DNA from: Thiothrix unzii | GTDB taxonomy: Bacteria > Pseudomonadota > Gammaproteobacteria > Thiotrichales > Thiotrichaceae | NCBI RefSeq assembly: GCF_017901175.1 | Contig: NZ_CP072793.1 | Location: 1,178,001-1,242,000, forward strand | DNA: 64,000 bases | Direction of reading: 5' to 3' | Shown here: positions 25,246 to 33,967 of the stretch, one piece after another | Layout of the letters: each line of letters starts with the position of its first letter | How positions within the stretch are numbered: position 1 is the stretch's first letter | Notes under the pieces: generated by a model | Database searches by the model: none | What the model was told of the DNA's origin: nothing | What the model saw: only the letters and a program-made list of their open reading frames with translations | Position numbers and translations under genes: made by a program

Positions 25246-26796
25246 ATGAAAGTCAGAGCACAATTCGCATTCGTCTTCAACTTGGACAAGTGCATCGGTT
25301 GCCATACCTGTTCCGTCACCTGCAAGAACGTGTGGACGAACCGTAAGGGCGTGGAATATGCGTGGTTCAACAACGTCGAATCCAAACCGGGTATCGGCTA
25401 CCCCAAAAACTGGGCAGACCAGAACCAGTGGAAAGGCGGCTGGGAACTCAAAGGCGGCAAGCTGGAGCTGAAATCAGGCGACCGCAAGTCCAAACTGCTG
25501 AACATTTTCGCCAACCCGGATATGCCGGAAATTGACGATTACTACGAGCCGTTCACCTACAACTACGCACATTTGCAGAATGCACCGTTGCTGGAAGCCA
25601 CCCCAACTGCCCGCCCACAATCGCAGATTACGGGTGAGACGATGGAAAAAATCCACTGGGGGCCAAACTGGGAAGATGACCTTGCAGGCGAATACTCCAA
25701 GCGTAGCAAGGACGTGGACATGGATGGCATCCAGAAGGAGATGTACAGCCAGTTCGAGAACACCTTCCATATGTATCTGCCGCGTATCTGCAACCATTGC
25801 CTGAACCCGGCGTGTGTGGCGGCTTGCCCATCCGGTTCGATCTACAAGCGTGAGGAAGACGGCATTGTACTGGTGGATCAGGACAAATGCCGGGGCTGGC
25901 GGATGTGTATTTCCTCCTGCCCGTACAAGAAGGTGTTCTACAACTGGGAATCCGGCAAGGCAGAAAAGTGCATCGGTTGCTACCCACGGGTGGAATCCGG
26001 GATGCCAACCGTGTGTTCCGAGTCCTGCGTTGGGCGTATCCGTTACAACGGCATTATGCTGTATGACGCGGACAAGATCGAAACGCTGGCAAGCACCCAG
26101 AACGAGCAGGACTTGTACGAAGCCCAGTGCAACATCTTTCTCGACCCCAACGACCCTAAGGTGATCGAAGCCGCACGCGCTGAAGGCATTAACGAAGACT
26201 GGATCATCGCCGCGCAAAAATCACCGATCTACAAGATGGCGATTGACTGGAAGATTGCGTTCCCGATGCACCCGGAATTCCGCACCCTGCCGATGGTGTG
26301 GTATGTGCCACCGCTTTCCCCAGTACAGTCGCAGATCGACCAAGGTAACCTCCCCGTCGGCCCCGATGGTGCAATCCCGTTGGCAGGCACGATGCGTACC
26401 CCGATCCAGTACCTTGCCAACCTGCTGACCGCAGGCAAAACCGCGCCAGTGGAAAGTGCCCTGAACCGCCTGATTGCAATGCGCAGTTACCAGCGTTCGG
26501 TGCATGTGGAAGGCATTGCTGATACCCGCGCACTGGATGCGGCGGGCATCACCGAAGACCAAGCCAAGGAAATGTACCGTTACCTGGCGATTGCCAACTA
26601 TGAAGACCGTTTCGTCATCCCCACCGGGCATGAGGAAGTGCGGCTGGAAGACTTCTACGCCTTCCAAGGGCAGAACGGTTTCACCTTCGGCAACGACTCT
26701 TCCGCAGGCATTTCCAAAACCTCCTTGTTCCCTGAACGGCGCAAGGAAACGGTGGAAGTCTGCGTTATCCAACCCTTGTCCAAGTTGAAGCCATAG
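25246..26796 (+). CDS. narH: NarH, nitrate reductase iron-sulfur subunit
   Basis: The 516-residue protein starts at MKVRAQFAFVFNLDKC; AAGGAG supports this start, and a longer frame reaching into narG is spurious. It has four cluster motifs: CIGCHTCSVTCK, CNHCLNPACVAACP, CRGWRMCISSCPYKK (Trp replaces the second Cys, giving the [3Fe-4S] cluster) and CIGCYPRVESGMPTVC. It passes electrons from NarI haem to NarG on the cytoplasmic side. Confidence 0.98.
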   Translation: MKVRAQFAFVFNLDKCIGCHTCSVTCKNVWTNRKGVEYAWFNNVESKPGIGYPKNWADQNQWKGGWELKGGKLELKSGDRKSKLLNIFANPDMPEIDDYYEPFTYNYAHLQNAPLLEATPTARPQSQITGETMEKIHWGPNWEDDLAGEYSKRSKDVDMDGIQKEMYSQFENTFHMYLPRICNHCLNPACVAACPSGSIYKREEDGIVLVDQDKCRGWRMCISSCPYKKVFYNWESGKAEKCIGCYPRVESGMPTVCSESCVGRIRYNGIMLYDADKIETLASTQNEQDLYEAQCNIFLDPNDPKVIEAARAEGINEDWIIAAQKSPIYKMAIDWKIAFPMHPEFRTLPMVWYVPPLSPVQSQIDQGNLPVGPDGAIPLAGTMRTPIQYLANLLTAGKTAPVESALNRLIAMRSYQRSVHVEGIADTRALDAAGITEDQAKEMYRYLAIANYEDRFVIPTGHEEVRLEDFYAFQGQNGFTFGNDSSAGISKTSLFPERRKETVEVCVIQPLSKLKP

Positions 26797-26806
26797 GAGG
26801 TACACC

Positions 26807-27316
26807 ATGTTTTACCGTTTACTCGCAAGGTTGTTGGATTACCCAACGGCTGAATTGCAGAGTGCTTTACCCGAAATCTGGGCGCAACTGGAAAAACTAC
26901 CGGAAGGGGAACGCAAGGTGGTGGGCAACTTTCTTGCCCATTTGCACTGGGAGGATATGACCGAATGGCAAGCATTATACGTGCGTACTTTTGACATGGT
27001 TCCTGATAATGCCTTGCATCTGAGCCATCACCTGTTTGGGGATGACAAAAACCGGGGGCCTGCACTGATCGACTTGAGTGAGTTCTACAAAGAATACGGT
27101 CTGGAACTGGCAGCCAATGAGCTGCCGGATTACCTGCCGTTGATGCTGGAATTCAGCAGCCAGTTGGAGCAGGACGAAGCCAAGATGTTCCTGAGTCAAT
27201 GGGTCAAAGTGCTGGGCCAGCTTGCCCTGAATCTGGAGAAAGTGGAAAGCCCTTATGCACCGCTAATCCGCCTGATTGAACAACGCAGCCAGCTTGTTAC
27301 TGCAAAAGCGGCATGA
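26807..27316 (+). CDS. narJ: NarJ, nitrate reductase assembly chaperone
   Basis: The 169-residue protein has the TorD/NarJ-type all-helical pattern: MFYRLLARLLDYPTAELQ, then YVRTFDMVPDNALHLSHHLFGDD and a PDYLPLMLEFSSQL segment. NarJ binds the NarG N-terminus and is needed for molybdenum cofactor insertion. It is shorter than E. coli NarJ (236) but within the range of gammaproteobacterial homologues. Ribosome site AGGAGG; position between narH and narI is standard. Confidence 0.93.
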   Translation: MFYRLLARLLDYPTAELQSALPEIWAQLEKLPEGERKVVGNFLAHLHWEDMTEWQALYVRTFDMVPDNALHLSHHLFGDDKNRGPALIDLSEFYKEYGLELAANELPDYLPLMLEFSSQLEQDEAKMFLSQWVKVLGQLALNLEKVESPYAPLIRLIEQRSQLVTAKAA

Positions 27317-27331
27317 AGGGAGGAATGACCC

Positions 27332-28024
27332 ATGTTTGATTTACATACATTTTTATACGGGGTATTCCCCTATATCGCCACCATCGTGTTCCTGTTGGGA
27401 AGCTGGATACGTTTCGACCATGAGCAATATACTTGGAAAAGTGACTCGAGTCAGTTACTGTCCAAACAGAATATGCGGCTGATGAGCAATTTGTTCCACG
27501 TCGGTATTTTGGGGATTTTCTTCGGGCATGTCGCAGGGATGGTTCTGCCACATGGCTTGTGGGTAGGGTTGGGTATTTCGGATCTTGCGCACCAGTGGAT
27601 TGCGATCTTGGCAGGCTTGGCATTCGGTGGTGCAGTGGTTGCCGGTGGCGCAATGCTGTGGCAGCGGCGGATGTTCAATAAGCGGGTACGCGCCGCGAGC
27701 CGCTGGATGGACATCAATATCTTGGGTTGGTTGGTAATTACTGCCTGCTTTGGGTTGCTGACTGTGCCGTTTTCCATCGGTCATGCGGTGAAAGGTGATG
27801 TTAGCACCATGTTGGTATTGGGTGAGTGGATTCGTAGTATCTTGATCCTGCAACCTGAGCCGGAACTGATCCGCAATGTGGACACCGTTTACAAGGTTCA
27901 TGTGTTCTTCGGGATGTCGGTGTTTCTGTTCTTCCCGTTCACCCGTTTGGTTCATGTATGGAGCGCACCTGTGCCGTACTTGTTCCGTGCTTATCAAGTG
28001 GTGCGTACTAAACGCCGCCTGTAG
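27332..28024 (+). CDS. narI: NarI, nitrate reductase cytochrome b subunit
   Basis: The 230-residue protein has five hydrophobic segments. Histidines suitable for the two b-haems appear in LFHVGILGIFFGHV and GHAVKGDVST/YKVHVFFGMS, and the family motif FPFTRLVHVWSAPVPYLFR is near the C-terminus. NarI oxidises quinol at the periplasmic side and anchors NarGH. GGGAGGA precedes the start. It is the last gene of narGHJI; two RNA elements and hairpins follow before moeA. Confidence 0.96.
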   Translation: MFDLHTFLYGVFPYIATIVFLLGSWIRFDHEQYTWKSDSSQLLSKQNMRLMSNLFHVGILGIFFGHVAGMVLPHGLWVGLGISDLAHQWIAILAGLAFGGAVVAGGAMLWQRRMFNKRVRAASRWMDINILGWLVITACFGLLTVPFSIGHAVKGDVSTMLVLGEWIRSILILQPEPELIRNVDTVYKVHVFFGMSVFLFFPFTRLVHVWSAPVPYLFRAYQVVRTKRRL

Positions 28025-28043
28025 TTTTCAAGAAGAAAAGTTT

Positions 28044-28090
28044 GGTTAGACCCTCCGAAACTGACTGGATGTAAGCCACCAGTCAGGGGT
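28044..28090 (+). ncRNA. Candidate cis-regulatory RNA element, copy 1 (upstream of moeA-moaA)
   Basis: GGTTAG then ACCC (28050-28053), bulge TCCGAAA, stem CTGACTGG (28061-28068) with CCAGTCAG (28079-28086) around loop ATGTAAGCCA, then GGGT (28087-28090) closing on ACCC. Copy 2 has the same outline with compensating stem changes, so the fold is supported by covariation. It is far shorter than the known Moco riboswitch (about 140 bases) and I cannot match it to a known class. It lies after narI, directly before a terminator hairpin, and most likely acts on read-through into the molybdenum cofactor genes. Confidence 0.6.
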
Positions 28091-28092
28091 TG

Positions 28093-28119
28093 CGGGCGGT
28101 AGCAATACCGCCCGTTTTT
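28093..28119 (+). terminator. Intrinsic terminator after RNA element copy 1
   Basis: CGGGCGGTA-GCAA-TACCGCCCG, a perfect 9-base-pair stem with a GCAA loop, followed by TTTTT. It would end nar transcripts, or act as the expression platform of the RNA element three bases upstream. Confidence 0.85.
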
Positions 28120-28137
28120 AATAATTCTATTTTTCGT

Positions 28138-28184
28138 GGTTAACCCTCCGAACCGACCAGCAAATGTAGTCACTGGTCGTGGGT
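28138..28184 (+). ncRNA. Candidate cis-regulatory RNA element, copy 2
   Basis: GGTTA then ACCC (28143-28146), bulge TCCGAAC, stem CGACCAG (28154-28160) with CTGGTCG (28173-28179) around loop CAAATGTAGTCA, one base, then GGGT (28181-28184). Relative to copy 1 the stem differs at paired positions on both sides, while ACCCTCCGAA, the TGTA..G.CA loop residues and GGGT are kept. Copies start 94 bases apart. The downstream hairpin ends just ahead of the moeA ribosome site. Confidence 0.6.
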
Positions 28185-28187
28185 GTT

Positions 28188-28213
28188 GGCGATAGCAATA
28201 TCGCCCATTTTTT
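28188..28213 (+). terminator. Terminator-like hairpin before moeA
   Basis: GGCGATA-GCAA-TATCGCC, a 7-base-pair stem with the same GCAA loop as the first hairpin, then CA and TTTTTT. It ends a few bases before AAGGAG of moeA. Being between a structured RNA and the gene it precedes, it is a plausible attenuator rather than an operon end. Confidence 0.65.
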
Positions 28214-28226
28214 CAAGGAGAAAACA

Positions 28227-29483
28227 ATGCCTGAATTGAATGTCAATCCACAATCATTCGACAAAAAACAACTGATGCTCAGTGTTGAGGAAGCTCAGGC
28301 TCGTATCTTGGAAGCCATATTGCCCATTACCACGAAGGAGCGCGTTGGTTTACGGCAAGGATTGGGGCGTATTCTGGCAGATCCGTTACTGGCACGGATG
28401 GACGTTCCCTCTCACCGCAATTCCGCGATGGATGGTTATGCATTTCGACACATTGATACAGATATTCACAAGGCATTTTATGTAGCGGGTGTTTCAATGG
28501 CTGGGCATCCTTTCCACGACTCACTGGATATTGGTCAATGTATACGCATCATGACAGGAGCAGTGGTTCCTGCCGATGCCGATACGGTAGTGATGCAGGA
28601 GCATGTATCACGAGAAGGGGACATCATGACCCTGCAACGAATTCCCATTCCGGGGGCTAATGTCCGTCATCCCGGTGAGGATTTGTGTACTGGGGATGCA
28701 GTTTTACTTGCTGGACGAAAATTGAATGCTGCTGACCTTGGGGTACTGGCCTCGCAAGGCATTGGCGAAGTGGATGTGTTACGCCGTCCACGTGTGGCCT
28801 TTTTTTCCACTGGCGATGAACTCAAGGGTATCGGTGAAGTCCTGCAACCGGGTGATGTGTATGACAGCAACCGTTATACCCTATTCGGGATGCTGAACAA
28901 GCTGGATGTAGACATCCTCGATCTGGGGGTTATCCCTGATCAGCAAGAAGCGGTAGAACACGCTTTTGCTCAGGCAAGCCAACTTGCTGATGTGGTGATT
29001 ACCAGCGGTGGTGTCTCTGTAGGGGATGCCGATTATGTGACGGATACCTTGCGTAAGACTGGCACGGTGGATTTCTGGAAAATTGCCGTCAAACCCGGCA
29101 AGCCACTGGCGTTCGGTAAGCTCAATGACCGCTGCCTGTTCTTTGGTTTACCCGGTAATCCAGTATCAGTGATGGCGACTTTCCTGTTATTTACTCGTGC
29201 CGCCATTCTGAAGCTGCGAGGGGAAACGATGATCGAACTTCCTGAATACTCAGCTATTTGTGATACACCTTTGCAGAAAGCACCGGGGAGAAAGGACTAC
29301 CAGCGGGGTGTTTGCCATTTGGATGTACGAGGGCAATGGCACGTTCGCAGTACGGGGATGCAAGGTTCACACATCCTAAGCTCCATGAGTACCGCAAACT
29401 GTTTTATTGCTCTGCCTTTGCTGGCAGGCGACGTAAACGCGGGTGAGATAGTCAATATCATTCCGTTCCATGAACTACTCTGA
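28227..29483 (+). CDS. moeA: MoeA, molybdopterin molybdenumtransferase
   Basis: The 418-residue protein starts at MPELNVNPQSFDKK, with AAGGAG upstream. Family motifs are present: DVPSHRNSAMDGYAFR, RIMTGAVVPADADTVVMQE, ITSGGVSVGDADYV and FFGLPGNPVSVM. MoeA inserts molybdate into adenylylated molybdopterin, giving active Moco needed by NarG and the NasA enzyme in this window. It is followed by moaA after eight bases, and its expression probably depends on the two RNA elements in front of it. Confidence 0.95.
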   Translation: MPELNVNPQSFDKKQLMLSVEEAQARILEAILPITTKERVGLRQGLGRILADPLLARMDVPSHRNSAMDGYAFRHIDTDIHKAFYVAGVSMAGHPFHDSLDIGQCIRIMTGAVVPADADTVVMQEHVSREGDIMTLQRIPIPGANVRHPGEDLCTGDAVLLAGRKLNAADLGVLASQGIGEVDVLRRPRVAFFSTGDELKGIGEVLQPGDVYDSNRYTLFGMLNKLDVDILDLGVIPDQQEAVEHAFAQASQLADVVITSGGVSVGDADYVTDTLRKTGTVDFWKIAVKPGKPLAFGKLNDRCLFFGLPGNPVSVMATFLLFTRAAILKLRGETMIELPEYSAICDTPLQKAPGRKDYQRGVCHLDVRGQWHVRSTGMQGSHILSSMSTANCFIALPLLAGDVNAGEIVNIIPFHELL

Positions 29484-29490
29484 GGTTAAT

Positions 29491-30477
29491 ATGGACAAAG
29501 GACTCGTTGACCCTTTTGGACGCACTATCAGTTATTTAAGGGTATCCGTAACTGATCGTTGCGATTTGCGTTGCTTCTATTGTATGCCAGAGGCATTTAA
29601 CAGCTACGAGATTCCTGATAATTGGCTAACATTCAATGAAATTGAAAGAGTTGTAAGTGCTTTTTCAGCCCTAGGCGTGAGTCGGTTGCGTTTAACGGGC
29701 GGTGAACCGTTGGTGCGCAAGGGCTTGCCCGAACTGGCAACGCGGCTGGCAGCATTACCCGGTATTACCGATTTATCCTTAAGCACCAATGCTAACCGAC
29801 TAGTGCATGACGCACTGGTGCTCAAGCAGGCAGGCATTTCCCGTCTCAATGTCAGTCTCGATAGCCTGCAACCTAAACGCTTTCAACTCATTACCAAAGG
29901 CAAGTTGGATAAAGTCATGGCAGGCTTGATGGCAGCCAAAGCCGCTGGGTTTGCCCCCATCAAAATCAATATGGTGGTGATGCAGGGCATCAACGACGAC
30001 GAAGTGCTGGATATGGTGGAATTCTGTCTGGAACACCGCTTCACCCTACGTTTTATTGAAACCATGCCGATGGGTGAAACGGGGCGCAATGCCCGCGATT
30101 CGTATTACCTGAGCCTGCAAACGGTTAAGGCACGGTTGGCGGAACACTACAATTTGTTGCCGTCGATCATGGAGGGCGGTGGCCCGGCACAGTATTACAC
30201 CATCGGTGATACGGGGTTGAAGATTGGATTTATTACGCCAATTTCGCAGCATTTTTGTGCTACCTGTAACCGTGTGCGGCTGGGTGTGGATGGCACGTTG
30301 TATTTGTGTTTGGGGCAGGAACATAGCGTGGCATTGCGTCCGTTATTGCGGGCGGGGATTAGCGATGTGGCGTTGCAAGGAGTGATCCGCAAGGCGTTGT
30401 GGCTGAAGCCGCTGGAGCATAACTTCAACCAAACGCAAACGCAGGTGTTGCGGTTTATGTCGATGACTGGCGGATAG
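29491..30477 (+). CDS. moaA: MoaA, GTP 3',8-cyclase
   Basis: The 328-residue radical SAM enzyme starts at MDKGLVDPFGRTISYLRVS. The SAM cluster is CDLRCFYC, the SAM-binding region is LTGGEPLVRKG, and the second cluster motif is CATCNRVRLGVDGTLYLCL. It catalyses the first step of Moco synthesis, turning GTP into cyclic dehydro-GTP with MoaC. TGAGGT lies just before the ATG; a start 21 bases upstream inside moeA is less likely. An FNR-type box overlaps its stop codon and serves the next operon. Confidence 0.94.
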   Translation: MDKGLVDPFGRTISYLRVSVTDRCDLRCFYCMPEAFNSYEIPDNWLTFNEIERVVSAFSALGVSRLRLTGGEPLVRKGLPELATRLAALPGITDLSLSTNANRLVHDALVLKQAGISRLNVSLDSLQPKRFQLITKGKLDKVMAGLMAAKAAGFAPIKINMVVMQGINDDEVLDMVEFCLEHRFTLRFIETMPMGETGRNARDSYYLSLQTVKARLAEHYNLLPSIMEGGGPAQYYTIGDTGLKIGFITPISQHFCATCNRVRLGVDGTLYLCLGQEHSVALRPLLRAGISDVALQGVIRKALWLKPLEHNFNQTQTQVLRFMSMTGG

Positions 30478-30478
30478 T

Positions 30479-30527
30479 TTGACTTGAATCAATATATTTC
30501 CTGCGTTATCAGTGTATGAAGTGATGC
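30479..30527 (+). promoter_or_regulatory. FNR-type box and class II promoter of ubiUVT
   Basis: TTGAC-TTGA-ATCAA (30479-30492) fits the FNR consensus TTGAT-N4-ATCAA with one mismatch. A start site 41.5 bases from its centre falls at about 30527, and TATGAA occupies exactly the expected -10 position (30515-30520). In E. coli ubiUVT is an FNR-type regulated anaerobic set, which agrees. Confidence 0.6.
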
Positions 30528-30550
30528 CATTAACCACAGCGAAAATACCC

Positions 30551-31561
30551 ATGCCCAAACCACTACTCGAACTCATTTGCCCCGCTGGCAGCTTGCCTGC
30601 TCTCAAGGCAGCAGTAGACCACGGTGCAGACGGCGTTTACCTCGGTCTGAAAGACAATACTAACGCCCGCAATTTCAGCGGGCTGAATTTTGATGCCAAA
30701 GCACTGACGGAAGGTATCCGCTACGCTCATGCCAAAAACCGCAAAGTACTGATGGCACTCAACACCTTTCCGCAGCCTGCCACGCTCAAACGCTGGCAAC
30801 AAGCGGTGGATACCGCTGCCAGCGCGGGCTTGGATGCAATTATTCTTGCCGACCCCGGTCTGATGGCGTATGCGCAAAAGCACCACCCGCAATTACGCCT
30901 ACACCTTTCCGTGCAAGGCTCGGCAACCAATTACGAAGCCATCAATTTCTACCACGAACATTTCGGTATCCAACGTGCCGTCGTACCGCGTGTGTTATCG
31001 CTGCAACAAGTGGAAAACGTGGTAAGGCACACCCCAGTGGAAATCGAGCTGTTCGGCTTCGGCGGCTTGTGTGTGATGGTGGAAGGGCGGTGTTTGTTAT
31101 CGTCTTATGCGTGCGGTGATTCACCCAATACCTTTGGGGCGTGTTCCCCCGGTCATGCGGTACGCTGGCAACAAACCCCGCAAGGCATGGAGACCCGCCT
31201 CAATGGAGTGCTGATTGACCGTTACACCGACCACGAAAAAGCAGGCTACCCCACGCTGTGTAAAGGTCGTTTTGAAGTGCAAGGCGAAACCTATTACGCG
31301 CTAGAAGAGCCGACCAGCCTGAATACGCTGGAAATGTTGCCCGATATGCACCGCCTCGGCATTGCCGCCATCAAAATCGAAGGTCGCCAGCGCAGCCCCG
31401 CCTATGTTGCCCAAGTCACCCAAGTGTGGCGTGCCGCAATTGATGCAGTGAAGCGCAACCCGCAAGGCTTTAAAGCACAACCCGCGTGGTTGGCACAACT
31501 CGACAAGGTTTCCGAGGGCAGTATGCACACCCTCGGTGCTTATTACCGCCCGTGGAAATGA
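30551..31561 (+). CDS. ubiU: UbiU, U32-family subunit of O2-independent ubiquinone hydroxylation
   Basis: The 336-residue protein starting MPKPLLELICPAGSLPAL aligns closely in memory with E. coli UbiU (YhbU): GLKDNTNARNFSGLNF, VSVQ-like LSVQGSATNYEAINFYH, and the Fe-S cysteines in FGGLCVMVEGRCLLSS, GACSPGH and LCKGRF. UbiU-UbiV carry [4Fe-4S] clusters and hydroxylate ubiquinone precursors without O2, using prephenate as oxygen donor. In-frame starts upstream (about 30512) lie before the predicted transcription start, so 30551 is preferred. Confidence 0.93.
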   Translation: MPKPLLELICPAGSLPALKAAVDHGADGVYLGLKDNTNARNFSGLNFDAKALTEGIRYAHAKNRKVLMALNTFPQPATLKRWQQAVDTAASAGLDAIILADPGLMAYAQKHHPQLRLHLSVQGSATNYEAINFYHEHFGIQRAVVPRVLSLQQVENVVRHTPVEIELFGFGGLCVMVEGRCLLSSYACGDSPNTFGACSPGHAVRWQQTPQGMETRLNGVLIDRYTDHEKAGYPTLCKGRFEVQGETYYALEEPTSLNTLEMLPDMHRLGIAAIKIEGRQRSPAYVAQVTQVWRAAIDAVKRNPQGFKAQPAWLAQLDKVSEGSMHTLGAYYRPWK

Positions 31562-31564
31562 CCT

Positions 31565-32464
31565 ATGACAATTGCTATCAAACTCACACTGGGTTCTTTG
31601 CTGTATTATTGGCCGCGTCAGACGGTGCTATCTTTCTACCAACAGGTAGAAAATTGGGCGGTGGACACGGTGTATTTGGGCGAAACTGTGTGCTCCCGCC
31701 GCCACGAATTGCGCCTTGATGATTGGTTGGGGATTGCGGAACGGCTGAACAGTGCGGGCAAGGAAGTGGTGCTTGCTACCCAGACCTTGATCGAATCCGA
31801 ATCCGACCTCAAGGCATTGCGTAAGATCGTGGATAATGGCCCTTTTCGCGTGGAAGCCAACGAATTTGGAGCAGTACGACTACTGTTTGAAGAGGGAATG
31901 CCGTTTGTGGCAGGTTCTGCCTTAAACGTTTACAATCCCGACACCTTGGCATTGCTGGCAAGTTGGGGGGCAGTGCGTTGGATACCTCCCGTCGAAATGC
32001 CACGCACCATGCTGGCTGCCATGCCCGTTCCGGCGACGATGGAAACGGAAGTGTTTGCTTATGGGCGTTTGCCATTGGCTTTCTCATCGCGTTGCTTTAC
32101 CGCCCGCCATTACAACTTGCAGAAAGATGCTTGCCAATTCCGCTGTATCGACCACCCGGACGGCTTGGCCATGAATACCCGCGAAGGTGAAGGTTTCCTC
32201 GCTATCAATGGTACGCAAACCCAATCGGGCAAAGTGCATTCACTCGTCCACCATTTGGGCGAATTGGTGGGAACACCCGTTACCGCCTTGCGCCTGTCAC
32301 CACAGCGACAGGGTATGGCAGAGGTGGTGGCAACTTTCCGTGCCGCGCTGGATGGTGAGTTACCCGCTGCGCAAGCCGCAACACAGTTGGCAACGTATTT
32401 GCCTGCCCCCGCTTGCGACGGGTATTGGTTGGGAACGGCGGGTTTAAATCCCGTCACTGTTTAA
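31565..32464 (+). CDS. ubiV: UbiV, U32-family partner of UbiU
   Basis: The 299-residue U32 protein matches UbiV (YhbV): LGSLLYYWPRQTVLSFYQQ, DTVYLGETVCSRRHEL, and Cys residues in SSRCFTARHYNLQKDACQFRC for its cluster. It forms a complex with UbiU and acts in anaerobic ubiquinone synthesis. Three bases separate it from ubiU, so the two are coupled. Nothing is truncated. Confidence 0.92.
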   Translation: MTIAIKLTLGSLLYYWPRQTVLSFYQQVENWAVDTVYLGETVCSRRHELRLDDWLGIAERLNSAGKEVVLATQTLIESESDLKALRKIVDNGPFRVEANEFGAVRLLFEEGMPFVAGSALNVYNPDTLALLASWGAVRWIPPVEMPRTMLAAMPVPATMETEVFAYGRLPLAFSSRCFTARHYNLQKDACQFRCIDHPDGLAMNTREGEGFLAINGTQTQSGKVHSLVHHLGELVGTPVTALRLSPQRQGMAEVVATFRAALDGELPAAQAATQLATYLPAPACDGYWLGTAGLNPVTV

Positions 32465-32473
32465 AGGAAAATA

Positions 32474-32959
32474 ATGATGACACTAACACCTCCCGCAACA
32501 CTGGTAAAGTTGCTGACGCGCTTGCCTGCCTACCCCGCTTCGCTGGCTTTCGTCAGTGCTTTCAACCTGACGGTGTGGAAAAGCTTGCAAGAGCTGGAGT
32601 GGGATGCGCTGCAAGGGCGGCGTTTTTGCGTCCATATCCGTGACCTTGGTATCAGGCTTGGGTTTGCGGTGGGGCGTTCTGGCTTGCAGGCACACGCGGC
32701 GGAAGAGGCGGATGTGACATTTACTGCCACGCTGATGGATTTCATCCGTTTAGCGATGCGGCTGGAAGATCCGGATACGCTGTTTTTCAACCGCCGCTTG
32801 CTGATTGAGGGCGATACCGATCTGGGCTTGCGCACCAAGAATATGCTGGATGGGGTGGAGTTTGATACCCTGCTGGCAAGTTTCCCACGCACCATCGGCA
32901 AAGTCATCCAACGAGTGCGGAAACAGGCATTGCAAGTGACACCCGCTCATGCCCCTTGA
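32474..32959 (+). CDS. ubiT: UbiT, SCP2-domain accessory factor for anaerobic ubiquinone synthesis
   Basis: The 161-residue protein contains an SCP2 sterol-carrier-like domain (LGIRLGFAVGRSGLQAHAAEEADVTFTATLMDFIRLAM, split here only by wording: GIRLGFAVGRSG and EADVTFTATLMDF). UbiT binds the hydrophobic quinone intermediates. Ribosome site AAGGA. The gene ends 12 bases before the convergent bioB stop. The presence of all three ubiUVT genes next to nitrate respiration genes fits quinol supply to NarI without oxygen. Confidence 0.9.
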   Translation: MMTLTPPATLVKLLTRLPAYPASLAFVSAFNLTVWKSLQELEWDALQGRRFCVHIRDLGIRLGFAVGRSGLQAHAAEEADVTFTATLMDFIRLAMRLEDPDTLFFNRRLLIEGDTDLGLRTKNMLDGVEFDTLLASFPRTIGKVIQRVRKQALQVTPAHAP

Positions 32960-32971
32960 ACTAGTTTAAGC

Positions 32972-33937
32972 TCATCCAGCCAAGTATTCAGTAGCATATA
33001 TGCCGAGTCCCAAACGTGCAAACAGTTGTTGGTCTTGGTCAGTCGAGGGATTGTCTGTGGTCAGCAACTTGTCACCATAAAAAATTGAGTTTGCCCCGGC
33101 GAAGAAGCACCATGCCTGCATTTCGTCACTCATCTGCTTACGCCCTGCGGATAGGCGTACCCAAGATTTGGGCATCAGGATTCGTGCTACGGCTACTGTA
33201 CGCACAAATTCGAGAGGATCAATGCCGAGGGCATTGGTCAGTGGCGTGCCTTCCATCGCCACCAAATTGTTGATGGGTACAGATTCTGGATGCTCCGCAA
33301 GATTGGCTAGTTGTAGCAGCAGGTGGGCACGATCCTGTCGGTTTTCCCCCATTCCTACAATCCCGCCTGAACAAACCTTAATACCTACGGAGCGTACATT
33401 CTCTAGGGTGTTCAGTCGTTCTTGATAAGTGTGGGTGGTGACAACTTGAGCATAGAACTCCGGTGAAGTATCAAGATTATGGTTGTAGTAATCCAGTCCA
33501 GCCTGTTTCAGGTGTTGCGCCTGTTCCCTCGTCAACATTCCCAATGTCATACAGGTTTCCATTCCAAGTGCCTTGACAGCCTGTATCATGACGAGAATTT
33601 TTCCGAGATGTTTGTCTGCCGGGTTGCGCCATGCAGCCCCCATACAGAATCGTGTTGCACCTTGTGCCTTGGCGGTGCTGGCCGCCGCTGTCACTGCATC
33701 CAGCGGCAGCAGGTGATGATGTTGCACGGGGCTATCGTGTCGGGCACTTTGTGAACAGTAACCACAATCTTCCGAACAGCCACCAGTCTTGATGCTTAGT
33801 AAGGTGCTGGTTTGTATCCGGTTTGTCGGGAAATTGTCCCGGTGTGTTTTGTGTGCCTGAAAAAGTAGGTCATTGAATGGCATTGCCAATAATGTTTCAA
33901 CTTCTTCGATTTGCCAATCATGGCGTAATCTATGCAT
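32972..33937 (-). CDS. bioB: BioB, biotin synthase
   Basis: The 321-residue radical SAM enzyme has the cluster motif CSEDCGYC and the typical blocks [50 protein letters not shown] and [17 protein letters not shown]. It inserts sulfur into dethiobiotin. The start [13 protein letters not shown] has AAGGTG upstream and lines up with E. coli BioB; an in-frame ATG ten codons earlier, touching the pdxB stop, is the alternative. No other bio genes are nearby, so this copy is separated from the rest of the pathway. It may be a second copy in this genome. Confidence 0.94.
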   Translation of the reverse strand: MHRLRHDWQIEEVETLLAMPFNDLLFQAHKTHRDNFPTNRIQTSTLLSIKTGGCSEDCGYCSQSARHDSPVQHHHLLPLDAVTAAASTAKAQGATRFCMGAAWRNPADKHLGKILVMIQAVKALGMETCMTLGMLTREQAQHLKQAGLDYYNHNLDTSPEFYAQVVTTHTYQERLNTLENVRSVGIKVCSGGIVGMGENRQDRAHLLLQLANLAEHPESVPINNLVAMEGTPLTNALGIDPLEFVRTVAVARILMPKSWVRLSAGRKQMSDEMQAWCFFAGANSIFYGDKLLTTDNPSTDQDQQLFARLGLGIYATEYLAG

Positions 33938-33967
33938 GGTATCTCTCACCTTATCTATTTTTAACAT

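Noticed and set aside
28044-28214. Assignment of the moeA leader to the known Moco riboswitch or to an ANTAR leader
   Set aside because: The element is about 45 bases instead of about 140 and lacks the extra helices of the Moco motif as I know it. Its loops are 10 and 12 bases, not the A1/G4 hexaloops found at nirB. It is therefore kept as an unassigned element.
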